Notes: generated by a model from the sequence alone, not told the origin. Shown: positions 1 through 12,161, counted from the stretch's first letter. The stretch: 64,000 nucleotides of DNA from Phaffia rhodozyma (GCA_014706385.1 JACGZH010000008.1:372001-436000), one strand, 5' to 3'. A program made the numbers and translations.

Positions 1-633
1 GTAGGAACTCACCGACAAAAGATTCTCCATCCTCACTCCAATGAATGTATGGATCTAGTTCTGGATCATCCACCATCCTACATTCGCTCGACGGAACACA
101 CGGGTTTGGAACAGGGAGGTAGAGGAAGACATGATTAAGTCTCTTTCAGCACGTTTCTTTCCGTTTAGGTTGACGCGTCATCAGATTCTTCCGTGTTTTC
201 TCCGACCGGTCTTCCTTCACTGATCATCCTCTTCACTGAACTGCTCGGAATCCAGATAATCAGAGCCGGAAGATACGCACCTCGAAAGCTTATGAAGAAA
301 CGCGGGCACTTTATCATCTTTTGAGTGCTCCCCAGCAGCTGTGGTTGCTGCCGTCGTCCCTCCAGACGTCGAGAGAAAATTCGAGCCGGATGGCGTTGAA
401 GGAGTTCCCGATTGAGGACCAGGACCAGAACCAGAACCGAGCCTTGCAAGAGCAAGCGAGTTTGGACTGACACCCGTGTTCGAGTTTGAGTTTCGCTTCA
501 AATTCGTGTTCGTACTCAAGTTTGGGCCGGAATTTGAGTTGGAGCTGGATGACGCTATCGGCTGATGGTGAGATAGACCAGGTTGTTGAGCGTTCGAGGG
601 GCCTACAGAGCCAGATTGTTTCCTAGGAGCCAT
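1..633 (-). CDS. HSF1: Heat shock transcription factor, 5' part (partial)
   Basis: Sequence-specific activator of heat-shock and proteostasis genes; nuclear, trimeric in the family. Exon 1 spans 633-281 and encodes a Ser/Asn/Gly-rich low-complexity N-terminus that ends in KVPAFLHKLSR, the start of the HSF winged-helix DNA-binding domain. A 203-nt intron (donor GTGCGT, acceptor TGTAG) leads to exon 2 at 77-13, which continues the domain with MVDDPELDPYIHWSEDGESF, the diagnostic HSF pattern. A donor GTGAGT at 12-7 starts an intron that leaves the window, so helix 3 and everything downstream are missing here. The N-terminus before the domain is about 110 residues of disordered sequence, as is common in fungal HSFs. 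It could be another HSF-fold protein (Skn7 or Sfl1 type), but the local match is closest to Hsf1. Confidence 0.85.
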
Positions 634-1025
634 TACGATCTGTCACGGGTGAGACCGCAAGCAATGAAGGATGTCCTATGGGCAGAGATGGATGGGAAGA
701 AGCAAAGGTTGTCGAAGGAGGTTCTGACCGACAGTCGACTATCGTATAAGTACGTAAGCGAAACTTTTCTCTCTTTCAGTTCCGCCAGGAGGAAAATGTA
801 CAAGCGTTGAACTTTCTAGTGCAGATCCTGCTGCATACGGTCTTTCTCTTTCAATCGACATGAGTATACATCTTTTCTCGGTCTCCGCTACACTCTTGTC
901 TGGTCTGTTGCCTTGTTCTCTCAGTATTTTGTTCAGCCTTGCTGCTCATGATAAGTACATATACATAATGAGAAGGATCGGGGAACAAAGTAAGGCTATG
1001 TTTCGTCTCTTCTATGATCAGATTC
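634..1025. other. Intergenic, upstream of the heat shock factor
   Basis: About 390 bases between the HSF start codon and the CSN2 stop codon; both genes are on the minus strand. It must hold the HSF promoter and the CSN2 3' UTR. I see no open frame with coding character and no recognisable heat-shock element array. Confidence 0.5.
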
Positions 1026-3872
1026 TCAGCTACTCATGAAGAACGGCACGTTCGCCCTGTTCAGTCCTGATCCTTCTGTCGGCGGTCCTCCGAGCGCATG
1101 CTTTCCAAGGACGGTCGTCTGAATGTCTTGAATATTCGATGACCAACTCGAGAGGTTCTTATATAATGCTTTTTCAACCGCATGTCTGAGGATAAGATTT
1201 CCCAACCATCGTCATGATGTTTACGAGTTGTCAAAAAGGCCAGAGGAAAGAAGAATATGTCAGAGGATGGTCACGTGAAGAGTACGAAAAGAGAAAACTG
1301 ACCCTCTGTCCAACTCTAGTCGACCTAAAACTTGATCGATGGTTCCCTTAACTTTTCCATCCAAGATTAATCCAACTAGGAGATCTTCGACTTCTTCACT
1401 CGATACGTTTAATTGCTGGATGAGGAGTAAAACAAGCACACACGTATCCCGGTCAGCTCACAAACATAAGAATGAGAAACAAAAACTAAATGACTGATGT
1501 ACGAACTCTACCAAGCCATCTGAGCTCCATCCTTGTGTAAGGCTTTATAAGATCTAACAAGTACTGGGTCCTTAGTGAACGCAGCACATCATCAATATAT
1601 GCCTTGATAAATGGATCATCCAAAATTGTTGCCTTGTTTTCTAATCAATTATCACCCGAAGATGAATAAAAGAGAAATCGAATTCAGACCTGATTAGATC
1701 GCGAATAAAGAGGAAGAAGAAAAGATAGCGATGGAGAAGGATACAAAACAACGTACCGCGCAAAATCTTTTGAGCATCATGGATGTCTCTTCTTTGATAA
1801 GCGGCCACAAGATTCGTCATTGCCACAATCTCCGGATCGTTCTTGTATCTGAAATGTGGACCAGAAGATCAAAGTCAGCATCTATCTGTTGCTACCATCG
1901 TCTCAAGAACTGACGAAGAAACTCACGGCTTCGTCTCTTGGGAATCAAAAGGGTTGATCTCACTCCCCATCAGCATGTACGCCAACACTAGATATTTCAA
2001 TACTTGAATTCTTTGAGGAGATCCCGATTCGTCGAATTGCTTGAATGATTCAAAGAAATCTGTAGATGCCTGGGCCCAATTTTCTTTGTTTTCCCGGCAG
2101 AAAGAAGTTTGATAAATGTTCGGCTGATATGCAAATTAAGATTTTTGAACATACTCTCTCCCATCCACATCTTCCCACCGCATTCTCTAATGACACCCAT
2201 AATTCTCGGATGAGGAATTGCACTCCTGACCTGCAGGCAAGCTCGGTAGATTTCCTGCGATTGATCGGGGTCAACGTCCATTGATCAGGAAAGAAGTAAG
2301 ACCAAAAAGCATAGGTGAAATGGACCTACCTTGAGTTTTCGATAATCCTTCAATTCTGAATACATTTGAATTTCAAGTGCATATACTTCGAGTACTGTGA
2401 GCAAAAAAAGCGTCGCAAACACAATCATATTAATCCTTCCAATCACACAATCTAGATATATTAGCCGTGCGATTTATGTAAGGAAGGACGTACAAATCGT
2501 GCCCTTGCTCTGATCTTCGCTCGATGTGCCCGAGGAAGAGGATGACGGGACACAGAATGCATGGAGGTCTGTAAGGACCTGTTAGGGGAGAGTTTTTTAA
2601 GCGAAAGGAGAAGTTCAAACATATGAGCGTTGATGTTTCGATTAACTGATACGATGAACAAACCACAGGAAAGGTCATTTTGCGCACCAGCTTCATCCGG
2701 TCCCATTCTTTCCGCTCGAGCCAAAGCTTTGCCAGCTTCAGGTTCGCCTTGACAGAAAGCCTCTTTGAAAATATATTTACCCATCCAGTCGGTCAGCTCC
2801 CGAATGACAACATGGATCAACAGAATATAAAGATAAGGAATGATCGACTCCCACCTCATTCTTGCTCTCCTCAAGACTCTTTTTTGTGACTTCATAAAAC
2901 TTCTCGAGTGTCTGAAGATTAGTCTGGACACCTTGTCCTTTTCCCTCACCACCAACATACTCTAAAATATTATTGATCGATTTTTCAGAATCTGCTCAGA
3001 CGTCCACTGATTAGCATTCCTTTTCGGAAGACGGACAAAACATAACAAAGCGACGCGTACAGTTTCTGGTAACAGCCGACTTTGTGTATGCTAAAAGCTC
3101 AGTGTAAGTCTCCAGCGCGTCTTCTGGGCGATCGAGAGTGCAGTACAACAACTTTGTCATCTGCTTAAGCGCTTTGAATCCCCTATAATCCGCCAAGCCC
3201 AGACGATTTAGAAGAGTACATGGCCGTGAATGAGTGTTCTGTCTTCAGTCACTTTTGTTTATCTCTTTACGGTGATCAGAATATCATGACTCACCAATCT
3301 CCTTTCTCTTCTTCTTGCTCGACGATCTCTCTAAAAGTTGATAATGCCTCTTCTGGGTCATCCTCAACCTGACCTGGAGGAGGGGTTCAAGAGAAGGGTG
3401 AACCAAGCGATATCGCCTTGATCGTTTGTTAGAATGGGTGTTCCCTTTCACTTTTTGAACAACAACGTACCTTTGGCCTGGTAATACATGTTTTCCACAT
3501 CAATATCCTCCTCGTCCTCGACATCATCATCGTCGTCGTCATAGTCAAGGTCATAATCCTTGTAGATAGGACGGAAAGATTACCAGAGGTCAAGACTCAG
3601 TATAAGTTTAGGAGAAGGGAACAAGAAGAGTTGTCCCATATGACTCTACTGACCTCATCAGCAGCATCCTGATGGTCGTGAAACACCGAACGAGATAGGT
3701 ATGGTTAGGCGATACAAACATTACTCTAAATCAGGTCCAAGGAACGATGAAACTACTGACGTCCATCATGAAATCATCGTCCGACTGCCCGATTGGATGG
3801 GTCGATTGAAAGAGAAGAATAGTGTCAGCTCATGGCTGATACGACTTGTCCTATGTATTCCTTACTGACCAT
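1026..3872 (-). CDS. CSN2: COP9 signalosome subunit 2
   Basis: PCI-domain subunit of the COP9 signalosome, which removes Nedd8 from cullins. Many exons can be joined. The N-terminus reads [25 protein letters not shown], matching the acidic start of Csn2. Downstream come [30 protein letters not shown] and [14 protein letters not shown], all conserved Csn2 blocks. The winged-helix part includes [19 protein letters not shown] and TIDQVLG. The C-terminus is [13 protein letters not shown] followed by TGA at 1028-1026. Exon 1 is only the ATG (3872-3870), followed by donor GTCAGT; exon 2 is 3784-3761 (24 nt), exon 3 is 3668-3654 (15 nt) and exon 4 is 3558-3471. The start was chosen because the spliced N-terminus matches the family residue by residue. 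Paralogues such as Rpn6 are excluded by the [10 protein letters not shown] motif. Confidence 0.93.
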
Positions 3873-4631
3873 TGTGAGACTGAGTCCAGAGATCGGTAGG
3901 TTGAGCAGATGATATGTGAGTGTGTGTAGAGTGGAGATGGAGATCAAGGGATCGGATTGTGATCTAGTTGAATGATTAATGGATTGATCGATTCTGTAAT
4001 CTTTCTTGATCTATGTAGTCTTTGTCTATTCTCTCCTAGTTTTTTATAGTCTATCATAGTGATCCCCCGTCTTAACGGCTACACCGTCTTGCATCCATTC
4101 CTGACTGTTCTTCTTCTTTTCTTCCTGATACTCTTTCGAAGTCATCACCTTTGATTCTTGTTCTAGTTATGCTCGACGTGCTTTTCTCCCTTTTGAGCAT
4201 GATTTTCTTGTGTTTCCTGAGACTTTACCCTAATTAATGGTCTTTAGTCCAACAAATTTCTGACTCCTTCCTCTGATCTGTTCATCAGTCTTTGTACCAT
4301 CAAAGACTCCTTTCATTCTACTTCACAGCTCAACCCAGTGTGCATATCAAATGGCGAATAACCCAATGGCATGTGCGCGTTGGTACAACGAATGAATGGA
4401 CAAGTTCCCATGGTGTGGTGATGTGGGCGGTATATTTCGACACACATGACATATAGATGATTTTTTGATTTTCAAATATTTAATTAAGTCTTTTGTCAGT
4501 AAACTAATTTTTTGAAGATCCTCTCCAAAGAAAGATACTCGAACCAAGCAAAAGGTCGACCAGATCAATCCTCAAGACCACTCTCCCTTGCTCGGTATCA
4601 GTTCTATACGGAAAGAACAACCGTCTTGACC
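3873..4631. other. Divergent promoter region CSN2 / RPA43
   Basis: 759 bases between two divergently transcribed start codons. It is AT-rich near 4450-4500 (AAATATTTAATTAAG), which may be the RPA43 core promoter. No tRNA, repeat or further gene is visible. A short frame from 4512 into the RPA43 coding region has no separate support; it is upstream leader sequence. Confidence 0.5.
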
Positions 4632-6204
4632 ATGACTCATCCAAGCAGCACGCAAAAGAAATCCTCCAAAAAGCCCGCAAACGCCAAGGCATCCTCCTCG
4701 TCCTCTGGCTCGGATAGTGAGGATGTCACCATTCACTCTCCATTCACCTACCAGGCCACCCAAATGAAGCTTTCCGTCCCTCCGGCCTTCGTTGGCAATT
4801 TGAGAGGAGGTGTCGCCGAGATGTTGGATTCTTTGGTCATGAAGTCAGTCTTTTGTTTTGGATCTTTCTTCCTTTTTTCTTACATGGGAACGGCTCTCAG
4901 GTTGGCCATTCAGTGCGCGTTTTCCTAGGCTCTGTACTGATAATTTAGCCTCAATTGGCTCTTTTCCTTAGATATGTTCCCAAGCTTCAAGGTGTCCTTC
5001 TCTCACATTCAAATCTTCAATTCATGTCTCCCGTGTCGAACGTGTTAAACGACTGTCCATTCGCTATCAGTGATGTACAATTCGGAGCTATCATTTGGGC
5101 TCCCAAAACCGGACAGACTCTTGGTATGTTCTGATTTTCAAAGCTGGCTTTGGATTTCTCCATACTCATTCGTTCTCCTTGATCTCATGTTGTATTGTCT
5201 TTTTTGCTTTTTCAAAGAGGGCACTCACTCTATTTCGTCGCCGTCGCATATTTCGCTCCTGATTCACAAGACCTTCAACGTATCAATCCCGATGCATCAC
5301 ATCCCCTCGGATGAATACTATTTCGACCCATCGTTAGCCGACACGCCGCCCACTCCTGAGCCTGAACCGATCCTAGAAGAGACTGATGAGACTATGGCTG
5401 AGGGTGAGCAGGATGGACAGACGCAGGTCGAAGAAGATGTAGCGCAGGCGAAAGGAAAGGCAAAGGAGGTCATCCAGTTCTCGACAGGTCGATGGAGAAG
5501 TCGGGTGACTGGTAAGATTCTGGGTGAAGATGATGAAAAAGTCAAATTCACTGTCATCGAGTTAGTCTTATGTCCCCCAAAAAGAACACTATTTGCTTTA
5601 TATTCATCGTTCTATACTCAGCTGACTTTGTGTGGTTCCACTTGATTTTTTCAGCTTGAACGTGTCGTCTCAAATCCTGTCTCTCACCGGCTCCCTCCTC
5701 CCAGAACCATTCTCCATCCCAATCAAGCCTTCCTCAACCGACCGTGCGGATTCGCCTTCTCATCTTACCAATGGCAACCTTGATTCTGCAGAGTACGACA
5801 ACGACGATGACCTCTTCCCTCTTCCCTCTGCCTCCGTCTATGCCAACGACCCTGCCGCGCTCGAATCTGAAGAACAGGTTGCTGCCGTTGGAGAAGATGG
5901 ATTGGAGAAGAAGTTGACGTGGAAGGAACAAGCCGCTAAGGCTGATGCTGAAGATCAAGCTTTCCGAATGGCTCGAGCCGAGAGGAAGCGAGCGAAGCAG
6001 GCCGCAAAGTTGGCAGCTACTCAGGAGAAGGAGGAGGAAGCTACTGAGGAGGGTAGAGCGGCCAAAAGGGCGAAGGTGGTCGAGGAAGGAAATGGTGAGC
6101 CGATCGAGGTTGCTGATGTGGCTGATGTGCCGAAAAGGTCGGCGGAGAAGAAAGTGAAGGTGGGAAGTCGGAAGAGCAAGAAGGCTGGCGCCGCGGTTGC
6201 TTAG
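4632..6204 (+). CDS. RPA43: DNA-directed RNA polymerase I subunit RPA43
   Basis: Stalk subunit of RNA polymerase I, the Rpb7/Rpc25 counterpart, which contacts Rrn3 during rRNA transcription in the nucleolus. Exons 4632-4843, 4972-5123, 5218-5560 and 5655-6204 splice in frame (GT-AG, phases 2/1/2). Residues about 50-120 form the Rpb7-type N-terminal domain: KLSVPPAFVGNLRGGVAEML, then YVPKLQGVLLSHSNLQFMSP and CPFAISDVQFGAIIWAPKTG. Next comes the OB-type domain, with SPSHISLLIHKTFNVSIP, interrupted by an acidic insert, then STGRWRSRVTGKILGEDDEK. The last ~130 residues are a charged Lys/Glu/Ala-rich tail ending in basic KSKKAG, as in other fungal Rpa43 proteins. The start at 4632 gives an MTHPSS N-terminus; an upstream in-frame ATG at 4512 would add 40 unconserved residues. 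Divergent from CSN2. Confidence 0.9.
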
Positions 6205-6643
6205 TTGGGCTCGTCTCTATATGTTCTCTTCCTCTTTCTCTCTGTATAAATCTCCAACTAGGCACAGGACTCCATAATCATCACTTTGAGCGATAAACTG
6301 CATGGCTACGTATTCTTTCGAGGTCTATCAGAGCAGGATAGGCGATGTTGAATACGATGTCAAAATGTCAACAGAGTCGGCTTTGGGCGAAACGATTACA
6401 TAAGCCGGGAGAACAGCCGACGTTCACCCTACGATCTCTCCTATAAGATGAACGGCTTGTAGTGTGGACAACCATCCTGTTTTGATTCATCCAGTGAGAC
6501 AAGCACACAGTGCGCTTCAGGCCTTCTCTATGCCCATCTCATCAAATTCCTCTATCTGATGATAGCCTTCCTCTGATGGTTTCTGTTTCTCTCATCTGGT
6601 GTTATTTGGTTTGGTTTGGTTCAAGGACTTCCTCCTACCCGCA
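6205..6643. other. Intergenic between RPA43 and membrane protein gene
   Basis: About 440 bases holding the RPA43 3' UTR and the promoter of the next plus-strand gene. I see no repeat, RNA gene or open frame of note. Confidence 0.45.
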
Positions 6644-8291
6644 ATGGTCAATCCGCCGCAATTAGACGATCATTCAGCCACTGTCTCTCCGACATCTTTA
6701 TACATCTCCTCTGTGGGTCGACTCGAGTATCTCTGGACAAAAAGTGTCGACATTCTTGAAAGTTCTTCCAGCGAAAATCCAAATTCGGTTGAGAGCTTCA
6801 GAGGTCCGGATGTTAGTTTTATAGGTCGTGTACTGGACAGGATCAGTTGGATCTTGGAACGAAACATCTCACCTTGGTTCGTATGATCTTGTTTCTTTCA
6901 TTGTCATGAAATTTAGTCTGACAGAACGCGACTATTCTTCTTTTCCGTTAAATACAGCCGGTTACATACAACAACCGTCGTGTCCAGATTAGTTTTCTCG
7001 ATGCTTACCACGGAAATCTTGCTCAGACCAGGCAGGTTGATACCAGAGTCAGAGAGTCTGGAATATCGATCGGGTCTGAGATTCGAAGAGATACTTTGGC
7101 TTTGTCTTTCGATTGGAAACCTTGTTGAGGTATGATGACAGTCTTTCTTTTGCAAGCAATTCCCAACCATTCGCGCTGATAGCCTCCTCTGATCGATCCA
7201 TCCTTCAGCTCCTCTTTCCTTCACCCAAACACCCCCGCTCACGTTCTCTGCTGCTTCCAACACTTTCTCTCTTTCTTATGCCCTTCGCAAGTCTTCGTAT
7301 ATACGCCTACCCGGTACTCACAATCTCTCTTCCCTTCCTCTTCTTTTCTCTCCTTACGCCTTCATCGCCTTCGTTCGCTCATGTGTTCCCAGACACATAC
7401 TTACCATTCACGACCTACGCCTCCTCAGTGATCCGTCGATCATTCGGCCCAATGATCCTGCTTGCTCCACTGGGGCTGCTCGTATTCTTTGCGCTCGCAT
7501 TGGGACTCAATGGAGATCTCTGGCGAATAGGTCTTGCCTTTGGTTTCTTCATCGTTTCCATATCTTCATCTGGATTCGGACCTGGTGAAACCCCCGCAGG
7601 TGAAGAACCAGGCTCGACTCCGACCCCGGCTGATCCAGGGATAGCACCGTTTGCTGTCCGACTGTGGCTTTCAATCACGTTAGTGGCGATTTTGTGGGTG
7701 ATGTTAGTCGTCGGATGCGCTAGAGGAATGACTGCCGGCCAGTCCGGCAATCGATCATCTGCATCGTCAACGTCCTTCGCTGCGAATGGAAACGGGCACG
7801 TAGAGGGACAGGAAGCGGAAGAAGATCAATGGGTCAAAGAATGGGGAAAAGGGATCGGACTGGAGGCCAGAAGGATTCGAAAGCGAACGGTTCAAGACTG
7901 GTCACCTTCTTCACGATCTGAGCCGTCACTTCTTTTTGAATCCCGGTCAAGCTTTGAGGAGGAGGATGACGAACGAGCAGCACCGCTGGAAGAAACGCAA
8001 AGACAAGGCGTCCTAAAGATCAGGTTCCCGTCTCCTTTCAATGTCATCTTCTTCATCCTCTACAATATCCCCTCCTTCTTCCTTTCTGCCTTCTGTTTTA
8101 TCAGTGCTTCGCAGCAAACTCGAGTGCGGCCTGTATTAGACAGCTGGGGACGATCATCAGAGAAGATGCTGGCGAAACTGTTAGGAGGTCTGGCATTCGG
8201 GTGGTGGGATGGAGCTATGTGGGTTTGGAGCAAATTAAGAAGAGGAGAAACGGAGAGTGCGAGAGGTGAGATCACATTGAGAGGAGATTGA
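6644..8291 (+). CDS. Multi-pass membrane protein of unknown function
   Basis: I do not recognise this family. Exons 6644-6876, 6958-7129 and 7209-8291 join in frame (about 495 residues). The N-terminal ~140 residues are soluble-looking. Four or five hydrophobic stretches follow: around LLLPTLSLFLMPFASLRIYA, VLTISLPFLFFSLL, PMILLAPLGLLVFFALALG, FGFFIVSISSSGFG and LWLSITLVAILWVMLVVG. After these comes a cytosolic-looking charged segment with VKEWGKGIGLEARRIRKRTV and then a further hydrophobic stretch FNVIFFILYNIPSFFLSAF near the C-terminus. No catalytic motif or transporter signature is visible. The start used is the ATG at 6644; an upstream in-frame TTG offers no better start. It is convergent with mL40. 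Function cannot be assigned. Confidence 0.65.
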
Positions 8292-8546
8292 TACGATGTG
8301 TAAAGATGCCACGAAAATGTTCAGATTTATTTGGCAAAGCAGATTCTGTCAGTGAGCAGAGCATATCGCTATAGGAAACAGAATGCTACAAACAAATCAC
8401 AGTAGGAGAATCCTAAACCAAATTGAGTAAGAGAGACACAACAAGGGAAGACGACCTTCCAAAAACGAGCTTGATCCTTTTGATCATGGCATTCATAATT
8501 TCCATTTTTCATACACGATCTATTCTTCAACTCGTGCCTCGGTCGA

Positions 8547-9454
8547 CTACTGAGTGGGCTCGAACTGAACCTTTTCCTTTGCCTTTTCCTCCGGTACCCA
8601 CTTCCACTCGTAGTCCCACCCATCCTTCCCAGGCGTCTCAGTGAACACCCTCATTTCTCGCGGGAACAAGCCTTCAACTTTCCCTTTCCCCTGCTCAACC
8701 CCATTCAGCAAGTTCTTGATATCCTTGTTCTCCGCCGGTCCAGCCTGTCCACTGGGCTTGTTTTCCTCCGAGGCTAACTCATAAAACGAAGGGTACGACA
8801 CCCTTAACTCTTCGCAAGCGTTGAACATTGCGGCGTGTTTAGCTCGAAGAGACTGAACCTGACGTTCAGTGTTGGTCAGCCGATCGAGAAGAGCCGCTCG
8901 GGTGATCGTGTCGTGAACTTCAGGAGTCGGAGAGAGGTGAAGGATGTTTTGAATTCGGTCCAACCGAGGAATTGAGGAGGGACTCTCAGACACCGAGCCA
9001 GGGGGGTATAGGTCCTATATTCGACAGAAGAATGGGTATCATTTGCGAAAGGATACGTAGGACGAATAGGTGAGAAACCCAAAGACAAGTCAGCTTTTTT
9101 TTCTTTGTTCTTGAACTTCTTTAGGCATGGACAAGTTCTCTGATTTGATCAAGCTCAGACGTTGGTGTTCGATGTCTTCCAGCTCTCCATCGCTATATCC
9201 GCCAAAACAACAGAGGACATGATGTTTGTGCATCTGATCAAAGCCAAAGGTAAAAGACGAACCTTTTTCAGTAGGTCTGTAGCCGAATCTCCCGATGTAT
9301 CGACCGGCGGTGGCTTCTTGCCTCCGGTCTTGACCGGCGCGGCGCTCTTCTTCTTGTCGGCCTTGAATCGCTGACTTCCAACTGCCGTTAGCGGGACGGA
9401 GCGGGAGAAGATCGCTCTAGAGGACGATCCAGCGGAGGGGAGTAGGAAAGACAT
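8547..9454 (-). CDS. MRPL28: Mitochondrial large-subunit ribosomal protein mL40 (MRPL28 family)
   Basis: Component of the mitochondrial large ribosomal subunit. Exon 1 is 9454-9263, exon 2 is 9014-8547, and the 248-nt intron uses donor GTTCGT and acceptor ATATAG; both exons are in phase 0 (219 residues). The N-terminus (MSFLLPSAGSSSRAIFSRSV) is rich in Ser and Arg and lacks acidic residues, as expected for a matrix presequence. After the junction the protein reads DLYPPG, then PEVHDTITRAALLDRLTNTE. The family pattern of a conserved helix followed by a C-terminal PREMRVFTETPGKDGWDYEW resembles yeast Mrpl28 (FPMEMK...W.Y). The intron is long for this window and a further tiny exon cannot be excluded. 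It is divergent from the coiled-coil gene at 9728 and convergent with the membrane protein gene. Confidence 0.78.
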
Positions 9455-9556
9455 GGTGAGGTGAGTGATAGTTACGACCAAGTAAGAAGGCGAAAGAGCC
9501 TTAGTAGATAATGGTTACAATTTGGGTTTCCCAGGTTGCACAGCTTTCTTGTGCGT

Positions 9557-9605
9557 CACGTGCCCAAGACGCGTAAACTCCGTCGCGTTACCGTCATTAA
9601 CGCGT
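9557..9605. promoter_or_regulatory. CACGTG box and two ACGCGT boxes in divergent promoter
   Basis: CACGTG lies at 9557-9562 and ACGCGT at 9569-9574 and 9600-9605, all within 50 bases of the 273-base promoter shared by mL40 and the coiled-coil gene. CACGTG is the core site of bHLH factors (Cbf1/Pho4 type) and ACGCGT is the MCB element bound by MBF-type factors in fungi. Function here is inferred from sequence only. Confidence 0.4.
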
Positions 9606-9727
9606 GTTTGCTGATTTTCTACATTGCCTTGTTCTCAGCCTCTTGTCGTTGTTCCTTCTCCCTCCGTACTTTCACTTGCGACCGTCTAGAAGATCAACCA
9701 TACTGGACTTGCTTTAGATATATCAAC

Positions 9728-11690
9728 ATGGTTTCTCCTCCTCCACCTCCGCCTGCACCACTCGACCTCCCGGAACCATCCTCGTTTGAACAAAGATCGC
9801 TATATCGGCCTCATTCTAGAGTCGACCCTCCGTTTCACCCTCCGAGCAATTCTCTCGACTCGATTCCGACCGAGTCATCCTCCGCTGTGCTTTCATCCAG
9901 CTTCAACCAACCTGCTGCTCCCTTATCACCTATTGAGCGCTCGGAAACTCCTCCTCCCCCTCTTCGGAATTTGGCTAACAAGTTTGCAAACATGATCAAC
10001 CTCAATACAGCAGTTCCCATATTTGGATCTTCTGCGGAAGGTCAGACCAGCACAACCCTTCCTCAGAGCGGCCCACGAGCCAGAGCACATGGTCGATCTC
10101 AATCGTTGGGATATTTCTTTGGAGCCTCCATTCAACCAGATCAAGAAACAGTTGGAGCTGGATCAACAGCAAATGCAAGTTCGAAGATCGTGGGAGCGTA
10201 TGCTTTGCCTGATCTCGACGTTGGACCTGGACTTTCAGGAGAAGAAATTGAAAGATTAGCAAAGGAGGAGAGAGACTGGAGCAGAAGGGAGGCCGAGAAA
10301 CTGATGAGAACGGACAAGAAGGATGACAACAGCCCCCCTAAGAGAGAACCTACTGCAGAGGGCAAGGGACCAAGGAGATTGACCGTTCGTACTTGACCAT
10401 CTGCCTCTTTCTTCTTTCAAAGATCATCTCCGGACCAGTCGTTGACTCTTAGATCAAGCAACTTTGTATTAACTTCTGATACTAAAGTCCTCTAGAAGTA
10501 TGCGGAATTTATCTCAGCATCAATCGACGAACCCATTACCCTCAGCACCCTCCACTGTCTTTCCCATGCCGAGTACAACATCGGCCTACTTGGTTCCCGA
10601 CTCTTCGAACCCCTCAACGCTAGATATTCCGGGAACCCTTGCGCTGCTGGCCAAGCGTTTTGAAAAACTGGAAACCTGGAGCGTCGGACATGTCAAAGCA
10701 TTGGAAGATCGAGTGGGAAGATTTGATCATCGGCTCGGCGCTCTGGAAGGTAAAGTAGGAAGAGAGGCTGATGAAGTAAGGAGATTGCGGAATGATTTTA
10801 GTGGATTGAGGAATGAACTGGAAAACAGGTTGGGAGAAACGGAACGCCGGTTCACAAGATCTCAAGAGACTCAACCAGCTCCTCGTTCCAGTTTTGATGT
10901 AGAACTTGCTGCATCTCATTCTCCTTACTATACAAGTTCGACCGGCTCGCTGCGTCGAACGGGATCGACCGCGTCGGCACGTTCAAGACCGTTACCCCCA
11001 TCGCCTTGTCCTCCGCCTGAACAGTTTTTCCAACAGCACCAGCAGCAATATCAACAACCATTCCAATCTCAATCGGATAGTGTTCAACAGGGAATTCAAT
11101 CTGCTCCATTTGCTGACGAATTCTCTTCATTCGACACTCACGACTTTGCCTCCGCATACAATCATTCTCCCTCTCCTCTACCACATCACAACGACCAGCA
11201 ATCCTCCAACACGATCGATGCCGAGGAGCATGTCTCGGCCTCTCAGCATCTTCCAACACCTACACCCTCACCCTCTCCTCCGTCTGATCGACCAAGATCC
11301 CCAATAGTCCCTCCTCGGAAGAGGTATACATCCGCTCTGTCGAGTCGACCCCCTTCAGCTCAAGGAAATCATACAGTATCTGAAGATACTTACTCCGGTC
11401 TCGAAAATCTGGCAGACGATTTATCAGCATCCAGAGAGTCTTCTTCAAACTCGACATCTACTCTGGCCTCGTCGTCATCTGTAGGAATCCTCGGCCCGCG
11501 CGCTGCGTTAGGGGGAGCGAAAGCTGAGGGAAAATCGAAAACTGGATCTCACTCAGGAGTCAAATCAACGCAAGGGACGGGGCCAGAACAAAGCCAAGCG
11601 GACCAAAAAGAGGTGATTCTGGCGAGTAATGGGAAACGAGCAAAAGTTGGAGCGATCGTTGATTTCTGGGATAAAGGATCACGAAAGTAG
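9728..11690 (+). CDS. Disordered coiled-coil protein of unknown function
   Basis: I do not recognise the family. The first exon runs from ATG 9728 to about 10384 and encodes a Pro/Ser-rich protein beginning MVSPPPPPPAPLDLPEPSS, with a conserved-looking LANKFANMINLNTAVPIF and an acidic/basic helix (SGEEIERLAKEERDWSRREA). The second exon, about 10488-11690, contains a coiled coil near its start, LEDRVGRFDHRLGALEGKVG, continuing with heptads to RLGETERRFT. It ends in Gln/Ser/Pro-rich sequence and a short C-terminal motif KVGAIVDFWDKGSRK. The two parts join in frame with donor GTTCGT at 10385 and an AAG acceptor at 10486-10487. The stronger CTAG acceptor at 10494 would not keep frame, so the exact junction, or even whether this is one gene, is uncertain. 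The protein could be a cytoskeletal or polarity scaffold, but nothing proves it. Confidence 0.6.
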
Positions 11691-12161
11691 ACTTTCGACG
11701 ACTCCGTAAAATATCATCCAAGATGGGATCCAAATGGAGCCTTTCTCTTTGCTTCCTCTTTTCTTTGTATCTGCAGTTATCCAGTTGTGTCTTATTCTTA
11801 CTCAATGATTAATTGGACATTATGATCGATGTCGCTCTCATCATCTTTCAACTTTCTCTTGACCGGATGTATACGTTCGTGTTTGTATGTATATATTTTC
11901 ATTTGTCACGAACGCTTCACGTTCTTCATGGACTATTTTTCTTTTTGATGTGATTACTTGATCATTGAAGAATTCTATCTGTACAGTAGACAATCTCAAT
12001 GACAATCATATATACCTGATTCAAATTATCTTCAATGATTTCGACTCGCGCCTCAGCCACAGAGGATGCTGTCAAGCCATTGAATCATTTGCAGATCAAA
12101 AGTTCAAAATTTCACATGATGCAAGAGCAGAAGGTCTATCAGTTTCCGAAATTTATCGAGT
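11691..12161. other. Convergent intergenic region
   Basis: About 470 bases between two gene 3' ends. AT-rich with TTTGTATGTATATATTTTC around 11885. A plus-strand open frame at 11965-12204 overlaps the end of the reductase gene and has no coding support. Confidence 0.4.

Noticed and set aside
7113..7208. Start of the membrane protein at the TTG of 7113
   Set aside because: Two upstream exons splice in frame to an ATG at 6644, and the stretch 7130-7208 behaves as an intron ending in TTCAG.
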